A stretch of 64,000 nucleotides of DNA from an uncultured Clostridium sp. (GTDB lineage Bacteria; Bacillota; Clostridia; Clostridiales; Clostridiaceae), in assembly GCF_900769625.1 (NCBI RefSeq), contig NZ_CAAGHK010000082.1:7965-71964 (forward strand), given 5' to 3'. The notes under the pieces are model-generated. The model was not told the DNA's origin. It made no database searches and saw only the letters and a program-made list of their open reading frames with translations. The stretch's first letter is position 1; each line of letters begins with the position of its first letter. This document shows, one piece after another, positions 53,571 to 62,599 of this stretch. The translations under genes were made by a program, and so were the position numbers.

Positions 53571-55802
53571 CTACATTTTCTTATGGAATGTTCTGTTGAT
53601 AACATCTAATTGTTGTTCTCTTGTTAACTTGATGAAGTTTACAGCATATCCTGAAACTCTGATAGTTAATTGTGGATATTCTTCTGGATGATCCATAGCA
53701 TCTAATAATGTTTCTCTGTTGAATACATTAACGTTTAAGTGATGCGCATCTTGACCGAAGTATCCATCCATCATAGCACTTAAGTTAGTGATTTGATCTT
53801 CTTTAGTCTTTCCTAATGCATCTGGTACGATTGAGAATGTATTAGAAATACCATCTTGTGAATGTTCGTATGGTAGCTTAGCAACTGAGTTTAATGATGC
53901 TAATGAACCACTGTTATCTCTTCCGTGCATTGGGTTAGCTCCTGGTGCAAATGGTTCTCCAGCTTTTCTTCCACATGGAGTAGTACCAGTCTTTTTACCA
54001 TAAACAACGTTTGAAGTGATAGTTAATACTGATTGAGTGTGGTATGCATTTCTGTAAGTCTTGTTCTTTCTGATCTTGTTCATCATGTTTTCAACTAAGA
54101 ATACAGCGATATCATCAACTCTATCATCATCGTTTCCGTATTTAGGGAAATCTCCTTCAACTTCGAAATCGATAGCTATTCCTTCTTCATTTCTTATTGG
54201 CTTAACTTTAGCGTATTTGATAGCTGAAAGTGAGTCAGCACAAACTGAAAGCCCTGCTATACCACAAGCCATTGTTCTGAATACATCTCTGTCATGTAAA
54301 GCCATTTGTAAGCTTTCATATGAATATTTATCGTGCATGTAGTGGATAACATTTAACGTATTAACATAAAGGTTAGCTAACCAGTCTGTCATAACATCAA
54401 ATTTTTCCATTACTTCATCATAGTCTAAGTATTCTGAAGTTATTGGTTCCATCTTAGGAGCAACTTGAACTCCTGACTTTTCATCTTTACCACCATTAAT
54501 AGTGTAAAGTAAAGTCTTAGCAAGGTTTACTCTTGCTCCGAAGAACTGCATTTGCTTACCAACTTTCATTGCAGATACACAACAAGCGATAGCGTAGTCA
54601 TCTCCCCAGTATCTTATCATTAAGTCATCATTTTCGTATTGAACTGAACTTGTATCTATAGATACTTTAGAACAAAAATCTTTGAATCCTTGTGGTAATC
54701 TTGTTGACCATAAAACTGTTAAGTTTGGTTCTGGTGATGGTCCAATTGTGTATAGTGTGTTAAGAATTCTGAATGAGTTCTTAGTAACTAAAGTTCTTCC
54801 ATCTAACCCCATACCTGCGATTGATTCAGTAACCCAAGTTGGATCTCCTGAGAATAAATCATTGTATTCTGGAGTTCTTAAGAATTTAACTAATCTTAAC
54901 TTCATTACGAAATGATCGATTATTTCTTGAGCTTCTTCTTCAGTTATTGTTCCGTTTTGTAAATCTCTTTCTATGTATATATCTAAGAAAGTAGAAGTTC
55001 TACCAAGTGACATTGCTGCACCGTTTTGTTGTTTGATTGCAGCTAAGTATCCGAAGTATAACCATTGAACTGCTTCTTGAGCATTGTTTGCAGGAGCAGA
55101 TATATCTATTCCGTAGCTTAATGCCATAGTCTTAAGTTCTTTTAATGCAACTATTTGATCAGAAATTTCTTCTCTTAATCTGATTACATCTTCATCAATA
55201 GTTGAAACTTCTAAAGTTTTCTTTTGAGCTATTTTATCTTCTATTAATCTATCAACACCGTATAAAGCAACTCTTCTGTAGTCACCTATAATTCTTCCTC
55301 TACCGTAAGCATCTGGAAGACCTGTAACGATACCTGATTTTCTAGCTAATCTCATTTCATCTGTGTAAGCATCAAAAACTCCTTGATTGTGAGTTTTTCT
55401 GTACTTAGTGAATATTTCTGAAATCTTAGGGTCTACTTCAAATCCATAAGATTTAGCTGCATTTTCAGCCATTCTTATTCCACCTTCAGCCATGATAGCT
55501 CTCTTTAAAGGTGCATCAGTTTGAACTCCTACGATTTTCTCTATTGCTTTATCTATATATCCTGGTGCATAAGCATCTATTCTTGAAGCTGTTTTAGTAT
55601 CTACATCTAAAACTCCACCATTTTCTCTTTCTTTTTTAAATAAATCACTTACTTCAGCCCATAACTTAGTAGTGTTTTCACTAGCTCCAGCTAAGAAAGA
55701 ATCATCACCTTCATAAGGAGTGTAGTTAAGTTGAATAAAGTTTCTTACATCAACACTTTTTTGCCATTGTCCACTTTTAAACCCATCCCATTGTTTAAAC
55801 AT
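53571..55802 (-). CDS. pflB: Formate C-acetyltransferase (pyruvate formate-lyase)
   Basis: The glycyl radical enzyme turns pyruvate and CoA into acetyl-CoA and formate. The 743-residue chain carries the active-site pair Cys407-Cys408 (IACCVSAM) and the glycyl radical site RVSGYAVNF with Gly718. The start is behind GAGGAGG. Codon use (GGT, AGA, CCA, AAC) suggests high expression. About 1 kb of non-coding DNA lies upstream, more than usual here, and may carry redox or catabolite control sites that I cannot identify. Confidence 0.97.
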   Translation of the reverse strand: MFKQWDGFKSGQWQKSVDVRNFIQLNYTPYEGDDSFLAGASENTTKLWAEVSDLFKKERENGGVLDVDTKTASRIDAYAPGYIDKAIEKIVGVQTDAPLKRAIMAEGGIRMAENAAKSYGFEVDPKISEIFTKYRKTHNQGVFDAYTDEMRLARKSGIVTGLPDAYGRGRIIGDYRRVALYGVDRLIEDKIAQKKTLEVSTIDEDVIRLREEISDQIVALKELKTMALSYGIDISAPANNAQEAVQWLYFGYLAAIKQQNGAAMSLGRTSTFLDIYIERDLQNGTITEEEAQEIIDHFVMKLRLVKFLRTPEYNDLFSGDPTWVTESIAGMGLDGRTLVTKNSFRILNTLYTIGPSPEPNLTVLWSTRLPQGFKDFCSKVSIDTSSVQYENDDLMIRYWGDDYAIACCVSAMKVGKQMQFFGARVNLAKTLLYTINGGKDEKSGVQVAPKMEPITSEYLDYDEVMEKFDVMTDWLANLYVNTLNVIHYMHDKYSYESLQMALHDRDVFRTMACGIAGLSVCADSLSAIKYAKVKPIRNEEGIAIDFEVEGDFPKYGNDDDRVDDIAVFLVENMMNKIRKNKTYRNAYHTQSVLTITSNVVYGKKTGTTPCGRKAGEPFAPGANPMHGRDNSGSLASLNSVAKLPYEHSQDGISNTFSIVPDALGKTKEDQITNLSAMMDGYFGQDAHHLNVNVFNRETLLDAMDHPEEYPQLTIRVSGYAVNFIKLTREQQLDVINRTFHKKM

Positions 55803-56498
55803 AATTGTTTCCTCCTCTTTTGTATATCTCTATATTTTTTCTTTTGTTAATTTTGTTAATATTAAATATACAATTTGATTGATGAATTTTCAAAGTCCAA
55901 AACTTTGTTAAATCATCTTCAATATCATTGTAATACAAAATCGACAAAATGAAAAGTTTTTTTTAAAAACAATTGGAAAATTATTTTTTTAACGTTGTCC
56001 AGGCAAGCTTTTTTTATTTTTTTAAATTTTATTCATTATTTTTATGTGTTTTGTTGTTATATATGTTTTAATTTTGTATAATTCCCTATAATTATTTGTT
56101 AAAAATTTATCATTATTTTAATGTTTTTATTTTCTGACTATTCATTCAAATGTTTTAATGATTTATTTCTTTCATTTTTTATTTTTTTCTTACAAATCAA
56201 AAAAGAGCCTTTAAACAAAGACTATCCTCACATTATCTATTTTATTATTAATATTAATAAACAATTATTATCTGTTAATAGTTTACTAAATAAAATGTAA
56301 ATTGCAATTTTTCCGTTAAACACTCTCACCAAATGTTCTTCTCCCAACTTATAATTGTTGTTCTCTTATCAATCTATGAATATTAACATCTTACCTGACA
56401 CTATTATAGTAACATTTGGACCTATCAATATCATACATTACATATAATAATGTATGTGTAATCTATTTTTTTATTTTATACGGGAGATAAAAGGATAC
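55803..56498. other. Long upstream region of pflB
   Basis: About 700 A+T-rich bases on the 5' side of pflB. The only structure I can name is a hairpin at about 56431-56455 (CATACATTA / TAATGTATG). There is no intact frame. The region probably includes pflB promoters and older decayed sequence. Confidence 0.45.
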
Positions 56499-56696
56499 AT
56501 GGGAGGTTCAATAGCTCATTGATATAATTCAAATATTCCTAGTGACATATCTACTCCTCCAAACTTTCCCAATACTTATGCATCATCTTCATCAAAATGA
56601 TGTGAAGATACTTTGGCTTATAATGTAACTATTAAAAATGTTGCTATTCCTTCATGTTATATATCTTTAAGTGTTCATAGAATTATTAATTGGTAA
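56499..56696 (+). pseudogene. Decayed small gene with two in-frame TGA codons
   Basis: From an ATG at 56499, with AAAGG and GGGAG just upstream, a 65-codon frame runs to a TAA at 56694-56696. It is broken by TGA at codon 8 (after GGSIAH) and at codon 34 (after SSSSK). Both could be former TGG (Trp) codons. The readable segments (YNSNIPSDISTPPNFPNTYA; CEDTLAYNVTIKNVAIPSCY) have balanced composition unlike random A+T-rich DNA. No family is recognised. Confidence 0.4.
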
Positions 56697-56716
56697 AATA
56701 CAAGCAATTAATAATC

Positions 56717-56764
56717 AAAAACAACTGCTTCTTATAGAATCTAATCTAAAGAAACAGCTGTTTT
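56717..56764 (-). terminator. Terminator of pyrE
   Basis: AAAACAGCTG...TTTCTT pairs with AAGAAGCAGTTGTTTT on the minus strand (16 positions, one G-U and small offset), about 20 bases after the pyrE stop. Confidence 0.75.
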
Positions 56765-56782
56765 CTTATTAATTATATGTTA

Positions 56783-57457
56783 TTATTTAGCTCCATATTG
56801 AGCATAGTACTCATCAATTCTGCCTTTTATCTCATCATTAATTATTACAGTTCCATTAACTTCTTTATTATATAAGTATTCAATCACTTCGGCCATAGTA
56901 ACTATTGCACAAGTCTTGAATCCAAACTTTTCTCTTATTTCAACTAATGCTGATTGTTCCCCTTGTCCTCTTTCCATTCTATCTACAGAAATTATAAGAC
57001 CTTTTACATCAACATCACCTTGACTCTTTAAGATAGGCATTGTTTCATATATTGAAGTTCCTGCTGTAGTTACATCTTCTACTATAAGAACCTTATCTCC
57101 ATCTTTTAGCTTGCTTCCTAAAAGAATTCCCTTATCTCCGTGATCCTTAACTTCTTTTCTGTTTGAGCAGTATTTAACATCTATGTCATATTTGTTTGAT
57201 AATGCAATGGCAGTTGTTACTCCTAGTGGAATTCCCTTATATGCTGGCCCAAATAATACATCATAATCGTCACCAAAGTTTTCTTTTATTGCTTCTGCAT
57301 AAAACTCTCCAAGTCTGCTTAACTGACTTCCTGTCTGATAATTTCCTGTGTTAACAAAGAAAGGTGTCTTTCTTCCACTCTTTGTAATAAAATCTCCGAA
57401 TGTTAATACTCCACATTCAATCATAAAATCAATAAATTCCTTTTTGTAAGCTTTCAT
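56783..57457 (-). CDS. pyrE: Orotate phosphoribosyltransferase
   Basis: The enzyme joins orotate and PRPP to make OMP. The 224-residue chain has the PRPP loop VLIVEDVTTAGTSI (123-136) and the flexible loop SNRKEVKDHGDKG (about 98-110). Length is normal. The start is behind CGGAGG. It is separated from pyrD by about 600 bases and has its own promoter and leader, so it is a separate unit from the main pyr operon. Confidence 0.97.
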   Translation of the reverse strand: MKAYKKEFIDFMIECGVLTFGDFITKSGRKTPFFVNTGNYQTGSQLSRLGEFYAEAIKENFGDDYDVLFGPAYKGIPLGVTTAIALSNKYDIDVKYCSNRKEVKDHGDKGILLGSKLKDGDKVLIVEDVTTAGTSIYETMPILKSQGDVDVKGLIISVDRMERGQGEQSALVEIREKFGFKTCAIVTMAEVIEYLYNKEVNGTVIINDEIKGRIDEYYAQYGAK

Positions 57458-57596
57458 CTTTTATTCCTCCGTTAATTTTAAATTTAATAACAAAGTAGCC
57501 TGATGCCACTTACCCCTGGATAATCAATCTTAATCGCAAACTCTTAGTCTTATCCTGCATGTATTTTCTATCATACTTATACATACTTATACATAC

Positions 57597-57680
57597 AAAA
57601 AAGTCTTCCTTTATACTATAAAGGAAGACATAATACGCCTACGGTTTCATAACTTCCTTATTGATTTCTCGAATCAATTT
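57597..57680 (-). ncRNA. PyrR-type attenuator leader of pyrE
   Basis: On the minus strand a hairpin TTGATT-CGAGA-AATCAA (57661-57677) resembles the PyrR-binding anti-antiterminator. The next bases AAGGAAG (57653-57659) can pair with CTTCCTT at the start of a perfect terminator stem (13-base arms, 57603-57629) followed by six T. The layout is the same as the pyrB leader. With PyrR-UMP bound, the first hairpin would free the terminator and lower pyrE transcription. The loop is one base shorter than the usual CNGNGA. PyrR itself is not in the window. Confidence 0.8.
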
Positions 57681-57703
57681 AAAGGGGTTTATTCATTGTA
57701 ATT

Positions 57704-57732
57704 ACGATACCATCAAATTCAATTATTGTCAA
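57704..57732 (-). promoter_or_regulatory. Promoter of the pyrE leader transcript
   Basis: On the minus strand TTGACA, 17 bases, TATCGT, ending about 25 bases before the PyrR-type hairpin. Confidence 0.65.
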
Positions 57733-57827
57733 TTATATTTCCCTGCTGAAATATAATTTTTTAAGTTTACACACTAAGCGTAAGCTATACATTAAATACA
57801 TTCAAAATATACTAATATAATTAACTC

Positions 57828-57925
57828 TATGCAATCAAAATAGTAATTAACAGCTGATGCACATAGAGGCATAACTGATACTAAAGCTACTGAAATTAGT
57901 CCCATCGAAATTATTTTTTTAACAT
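57828..57925 (-). pseudogene. Signal-peptide remnant or frameshifted small secreted peptide
   Basis: An ATG at 57925, six bases after AAAGGGTG, opens MLKK and then meets TAA. If the A7 run in this spot had eight A, the frame would continue as MLKKIISMGLISVALVSVM and then PLCASAVNYYLIA before a TAG at 57828, which is a typical signal peptide with cleavage after ASA and almost no mature part. It is most likely a decayed secreted-protein gene. A slipped or phase-variable small peptide is possible but unproven. Confidence 0.45.
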
Positions 57926-58057
57926 AACTAACACCCTTTCTTCATCTATTAATATATATTAATCAAGTAATTTAATTATTCATCCTCAACTAATATAAAC
58001 ATATTAGTAATATTTTACATATATACAGAGTGCTTGTTTTTTATTTTTGTGTTAAGT

Positions 58058-58954
58058 TTAAATAATTCCCACTATCTCATTTATATTACCGATTCCCTGT
58101 TCCTTTAAAAAACTCTCCATTTCTTCAATTATTTCTTTACCTGCCATAGGATTTACAAAATTAACTGTACCAATCTGAACTGCACTTGCACCTGCCATCA
58201 TAAACTCGATAGCATCCTTTCCTGAAGATATTCCACCAAGACCTATTACTGGAATATCAACTGCTTTTGACACTTCATAAACCATTCTGAGAGCCAATGG
58301 TTTTACAGCTGGACCTGAAAGACCTGCTGTAACATTATTAAATACAGGTTTTCTCTTGAATATATCGATTGCCATTCCTTTTAATGTATTGATAAGTGAA
58401 ATTGAATCAGCACCTGCCTCTTGGCATTTAAAAGCCATATCAACGATATCTTCCGCATTAGGCGATAACTTTACCATTAATGGCTTCTTAACGATTGATT
58501 TAATTTCCTTAACAACATCATATGCAACATCTGATTTTATTCCAAAAGCCATTCCACCATGCTTAACATTTGGACATGATATATTAAGTTCAATCATGTC
58601 AACATCAGTTTCATTAATTTTTGTTACTGCTGCCACATAGTCTTCCAAGCAACCTCCACCAATATTCGCAATTACATTAGTACCAAGCTTCCTCATCTTA
58701 GGAAGTTCACTTGAAATAAATGCATCTATTCCAGGGTTATTAAGTCCTACAGAATTCATCATTCCAGAAGGTGTTTCAAATACTCTTAGTCCGTCATTAC
58801 CATCCTTTGGATTTATAGTCAGACCTTTTGATGATATTCCTCCTAAAATCCCTACATCATAAAAATTATTGTATTCTGCGCCAAAGCCAAAAGTTCCCGA
58901 TGCCGCAATTACAGGATTTTTAAATTCTACTCCATTTATATTTACCTTCATCAT
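58058..58954 (-). CDS. pyrD: Dihydroorotate dehydrogenase B, catalytic subunit
   Basis: The FMN subunit oxidises dihydroorotate to orotate, passing electrons to PyrK. The 298-residue chain is of class 1B, with the base Cys127 in ELNISCPNVKHGG and the FMN-binding LSPNAEDI and IGLGGISSGKDA segments. The start is behind AGGAGG. It directly follows pyrK (20 bases) and ends the main pyr operon. Confidence 0.97.
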   Translation of the reverse strand: MMKVNINGVEFKNPVIAASGTFGFGAEYNNFYDVGILGGISSKGLTINPKDGNDGLRVFETPSGMMNSVGLNNPGIDAFISSELPKMRKLGTNVIANIGGGCLEDYVAAVTKINETDVDMIELNISCPNVKHGGMAFGIKSDVAYDVVKEIKSIVKKPLMVKLSPNAEDIVDMAFKCQEAGADSISLINTLKGMAIDIFKRKPVFNNVTAGLSGPAVKPLALRMVYEVSKAVDIPVIGLGGISSGKDAIEFMMAGASAVQIGTVNFVNPMAGKEIIEEMESFLKEQGIGNINEIVGII

Positions 58955-58974
58955 CTTTACTTTACCTCCTGCTT

Positions 58975-59718
58975 CTATAATTCCACATAATATCCGTCAA
59001 ATACAGGACCATCTTTACAAGTTCTCTTATTTCCGTCTTTAGTCTTACATGTACATACTAAACAAGCTCCTACACCACATGCCATATGCTTTTCCATAGA
59101 AACATAAACCTTTATGTTTTTTTCTTTGCACATTTCAACTACTTTTTTCATCATCACTTCTGGACCACAGCATAATACTGTATCATAATTTTCAACTTCC
59201 AGAATATCTGTTACAAATCCCTTATATCCATACTTTCCTGTGTTAGTAGATACCTTTATCTCATTAACATAAGGCTTAAAATCATCTATTAAATATACGT
59301 CATCTCTAAATCCAGAGTATAAATCTATAACTTGGTCACTATTTCTTGCTCTTAATCTCTTTGCAAGTTCAAACATCGGTGCAGTACCTATTCCTCCTGA
59401 AACTAATGCTACTTTTCCATAATTTTTCTCTAAATCAAATCCATTTCCAAGCGGACCTGTTAAATTTATTTGATCATTTTCTCTAAGCCTTGAGAACTCC
59501 TTAGTTCCATTTCCAACCACTGCATATAAGAAAGTAAGTTTATCCCCATATTTTTCACAGATACTTATAGGTCTTGGAAGCAGTGTTGCTCCATTAAGTT
59601 TTAACATATAAAACTGACCCGCTTTAATTTCACTTGTATCTTCAACAACCAACTTGTATATGTCCTTTGATATTTCATTATTTGAAAGTACTTTTGCACT
59701 TCTGTATGTAATAGCCAT
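58975..59718 (-). CDS. pyrK: Dihydroorotate dehydrogenase electron transfer subunit
   Basis: The 247-residue subunit binds FAD and a [2Fe-2S] cluster and hands electrons from PyrD to NAD+. The N-terminal FAD domain has LLPRPISIC, the NAD part has SGGIGTAPMFELAK (about 107-120), and the cluster ligands are Cys214, Cys219, Cys222 and Cys234 (MACGVGACLVCTC...C). It lies upstream of pyrD and about 290 bases after pyrF. Confidence 0.97.
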   Translation of the reverse strand: MAITYRSAKVLSNNEISKDIYKLVVEDTSEIKAGQFYMLKLNGATLLPRPISICEKYGDKLTFLYAVVGNGTKEFSRLRENDQINLTGPLGNGFDLEKNYGKVALVSGGIGTAPMFELAKRLRARNSDQVIDLYSGFRDDVYLIDDFKPYVNEIKVSTNTGKYGYKGFVTDILEVENYDTVLCCGPEVMMKKVVEMCKEKNIKVYVSMEKHMACGVGACLVCTCKTKDGNKRTCKDGPVFDGYYVEL

Positions 59719-60006
59719 CTTAAATCCCCCTTTGTTCCGTTGAGAGTTGATAGTTATGGTAGTAATTCCTACGAAATTTCTTTATTTATAATTTTAATGC
59801 CTCATCATCAAAAACAGTGCTTGGCATAATTCCAATTAATATTTTAATATGAAGTGCAAAAATAACTTTAAAATTTTTATCAAGAACACATTTTTGTTTT
59901 GAACCATTTTAACTTTTGAAAATTCTGTAAGAATTTTATCCTTAACTCTCAACTCTCCACTCTAAATTATCAACTAACTAATCTATCAATTTCAAACTAT
60001 TTTTTC

Positions 60007-60879
60007 TTATTTTCTAACTGCTGACTTTATAGCATCTCTCATCTTTATTGCTTCTTCTCTTGCACATTGTGCAAATTGTTCTGCTGGTCTGTTTAACTTT
60101 TTATATGCAAGCAGTATTCCTCTTGAGGAATTAACAACTCCGCCATTTCCATTATTCAGATATAATGAAACATCTTCTGCTGTTCCGCCTTGTGCGCCAT
60201 AACCAGGTATTAAGAAGAACATATTGCTGTAATTTGCTCTTATCTTCTTTCCTTCATCAACATGAGTACATCCGATAACTCCACCGATAGCTGTATATCC
60301 GCACTTTCCAGTACAGCTTCTGCTCATTTCAGTAATCTTATCTGCTACTACTTCATAAACTTTTTTACCATCTGCAGTATCTATATATTCGATATCTTCT
60401 GCTCCTGGATTTGAAGTTCTCACTAAGCTGAATACACCCTTTCTTCCACTTTCTAAATATGGCATATATGGTTCTATACTATCCATTCCCATGTAAGGGC
60501 TTAGTGTAATAAAGTCTGCTTCAAAATCTCCTTCAAAATGAGCTTTTGCATACATCTTTGCCGTTGCTGCTATATCCCCTCTTTTTATATCAGCAATTAT
60601 TATTTCATCCTTTTCTCTTAAATATTCAAGAGTTTTCTTATATGCAGTGAGACCTTCTAATCCTAACGCTTCGTAATACGCAATCTGAACTTTAAAACAT
60701 GCTGCCACATCATATGTAGAATCTATAATCTGTTTGTTGAACTCAAATATGGCATCTCCTGGAGTTCTACCTTCTTTTATGTGTTCTGGTACATAGTCTA
60801 AAGCTGTATCAAGACCTACACAAACAACTCCTCTTTTTTCTACTCTGTCATATAACTTATCTATAATGTAATTTTCCAT
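60007..60879 (-). CDS. pyrF: Orotidine 5'-phosphate decarboxylase
   Basis: The enzyme decarboxylates OMP to UMP. The 290-residue chain is the longer type 2 form. The catalytic array is Asp97, Lys99 and Asp102 in ADIKRGDIAAT. The phosphate-binding end has FLIPGYGAQGG and NSSRGI. The start is behind AGGAGG. It sits between pyrC and pyrK. Confidence 0.96.
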   Translation of the reverse strand: MENYIIDKLYDRVEKRGVVCVGLDTALDYVPEHIKEGRTPGDAIFEFNKQIIDSTYDVAACFKVQIAYYEALGLEGLTAYKKTLEYLREKDEIIIADIKRGDIAATAKMYAKAHFEGDFEADFITLSPYMGMDSIEPYMPYLESGRKGVFSLVRTSNPGAEDIEYIDTADGKKVYEVVADKITEMSRSCTGKCGYTAIGGVIGCTHVDEGKKIRANYSNMFFLIPGYGAQGGTAEDVSLYLNNGNGGVVNSSRGILLAYKKLNRPAEQFAQCAREEAIKMRDAIKSAVRK

Positions 60880-60946
60880 TTTAAAGTTCCTCCTAAATTT
60901 TATTTATATTTAAAAATCGCCCCTGTTATTTACTACTATGCTTATA

Positions 60947-62146
60947 TTAATTTTTCTTATATTTAACTGCCCCGCCTTTAACTGTAGCTAATATTTCCCC
61001 ATAAAGTTCCATTCCTTCAAAAGGTGTATTTCTTCCCTTTGATAGGAATTCTTCACTTTTAACCTTTATCTTTTTATATATATCAATAAGCACAAGATCG
61101 CCCTCTGTTCCAATACTTACTTTTCCTTTATTCATTCCTAAAAGTCTTGCTCCATTATAAGACATAAGTTCACTAAGCTTATTTAATGAAATACCATTTT
61201 CTCTAACAAGCTTTGTGTAGCACACTGAAAATGCTGTTTCAAGTCCTACCATACCAGGTGAACCATTTTTCTTTTCTTCAGGTGTATGCGGTGCGTGGTC
61301 TGTTCCTATTGTATCTACCATACCAAGTTTTATTGCATTGATTATTGCTTCCACATCTTCTTTTTCCCTTATAGGTGGATTTACCCTGTAATCATTTATG
61401 TCCTTTGTAAGCCCTATATGATGTGGTGTTACTTCAAGAGTTATATTTGCTCCGCTCATTTTTCCATCTATTATGTACTTGATGCTCTCCTTAGTGCTCA
61501 CATGACACATATGAAGTCTTGCTCCGCTCAGTTTTGCAAGTTCAACATCTCTAAGTGTCATCATGTTTTCAGCAATTCTCATATCTACTTTTGATAATTC
61601 TGGTTCTTCTGCATGGGACATTATTATCCAGTTATTTTGCTTTGCAATCTTCATTGCTTCCAACATAGTATTCGAATTTGAAACTCCAACACCATCATCT
61701 GAAATTGCTTTTATTTCTGAATCGTCTTTCAATTCTTCAAGATGTGATAATGTTACTCCATCAAAATTTTTAGTTACTGAAAGACATTGATGTACATCTA
61801 TCAGATTTAATTCTCTGCTCTTATTTCTTACATAATCTAATGTTTCTTTATCTGAACATATAGGTTTAGTATTAGCCATAAGACACACACCTGTATATCC
61901 GCCCCTCAGTGCTGCCTTTGAACCTGTTTCAATATCTTCCTTCCAAGTAAGCCCTGGATCTCTAAAATGTGTGTGAGTATCTATAAATGAAGGCATAAGC
62001 ACTTTTCCATCTGCATTAAGAACTTCTACATTTTCTTTATTAATAACTTTTCCTATTTCATTTATCAGTCCATCTTTTATATAAACATCGCCCATAAAAT
62101 CCTGTGATATATCTATGATTCTTGCATTCTTTATTAATAACTCCAT
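60947..62146 (-). CDS. pyrC: Dihydroorotase
   Basis: The zinc enzyme closes carbamoyl-aspartate to dihydroorotate. The 399-residue chain is the class I, long type. Metal ligands are His58 and His60 in DTHTHFRDPG, with later MSHAEE, HMCHVST and the GTDHAPHTPEEK end motif. The start chosen is the ATG at 62146 behind GAGGG; a longer ATG at 62158 overlaps that site. It is 30 bases after pyrI. Confidence 0.97.
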   Translation of the reverse strand: MELLIKNARIIDISQDFMGDVYIKDGLINEIGKVINKENVEVLNADGKVLMPSFIDTHTHFRDPGLTWKEDIETGSKAALRGGYTGVCLMANTKPICSDKETLDYVRNKSRELNLIDVHQCLSVTKNFDGVTLSHLEELKDDSEIKAISDDGVGVSNSNTMLEAMKIAKQNNWIIMSHAEEPELSKVDMRIAENMMTLRDVELAKLSGARLHMCHVSTKESIKYIIDGKMSGANITLEVTPHHIGLTKDINDYRVNPPIREKEDVEAIINAIKLGMVDTIGTDHAPHTPEEKKNGSPGMVGLETAFSVCYTKLVRENGISLNKLSELMSYNGARLLGMNKGKVSIGTEGDLVLIDIYKKIKVKSEEFLSKGRNTPFEGMELYGEILATVKGGAVKYKKN

Positions 62147-62176
62147 AAAATCCCTCATTTCTCAACTATCAACTGA

Positions 62177-62599
62177 TTAAAGTCTTGTTATTGTATCGCA
62201 GTATTCACATCTGTAACGTCCAGTTTCTTTATCTACTAGTATAAATGAATGTGGTACATATTGTTCTACACATGTTATACAGCTTGGATTTTTACACTTT
62301 ATTATATTTTGAACTCTTTCAGGTAGCTCAGGTTTTACTTTATTCACTATTACTTCATTTCTGACTTCACAGATGGTCATTGTTGGTGAAAGTAATCCTA
62401 GTACTGTGTAATCAAGCTTTTCACAGTTTTCTATCTTTATTATGTCTTTTTTACCTAACTTTTTGCTGTCTGCATTTATTATTAAAGCAACGCTGTAATC
62501 ATTCTTATCAAGCTGCAGATAGTTGAATATCTTTAACCCTTGACCAGCTTCAATATGATCTATAACTATACCGTTTTTAATACTTGTTATTTCTAGCAT
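62177..62599 (-). CDS. pyrI: Aspartate carbamoyltransferase regulatory subunit
   Basis: The 140-residue allosteric subunit binds nucleotides in its N-terminal domain (about 1-95) and zinc at its C-terminal domain. The zinc ligands are Cys102, Cys107, Cys131 and Cys134 (CKNPSC...CEYC). It starts directly after the pyrB stop with GGGGGTG as ribosome site, so the two subunits are made together. Its presence means the transcarbamoylase is the regulated PyrB-PyrI complex. Confidence 0.97.
   Translation of the reverse strand: MLEITSIKNGIVIDHIEAGQGLKIFNYLQLDKNDYSVALIINADSKKLGKKDIIKIENCEKLDYTVLGLLSPTMTICEVRNEVIVNKVKPELPERVQNIIKCKNPSCITCVEQYVPHSFILVDKETGRYRCEYCDTITRL

Noticed and set aside
57577..57594. 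Short tandem repeat TTATACATAC x2 near the pyrE leader
   Set aside because: Only two copies in A+T-rich DNA; likely chance.
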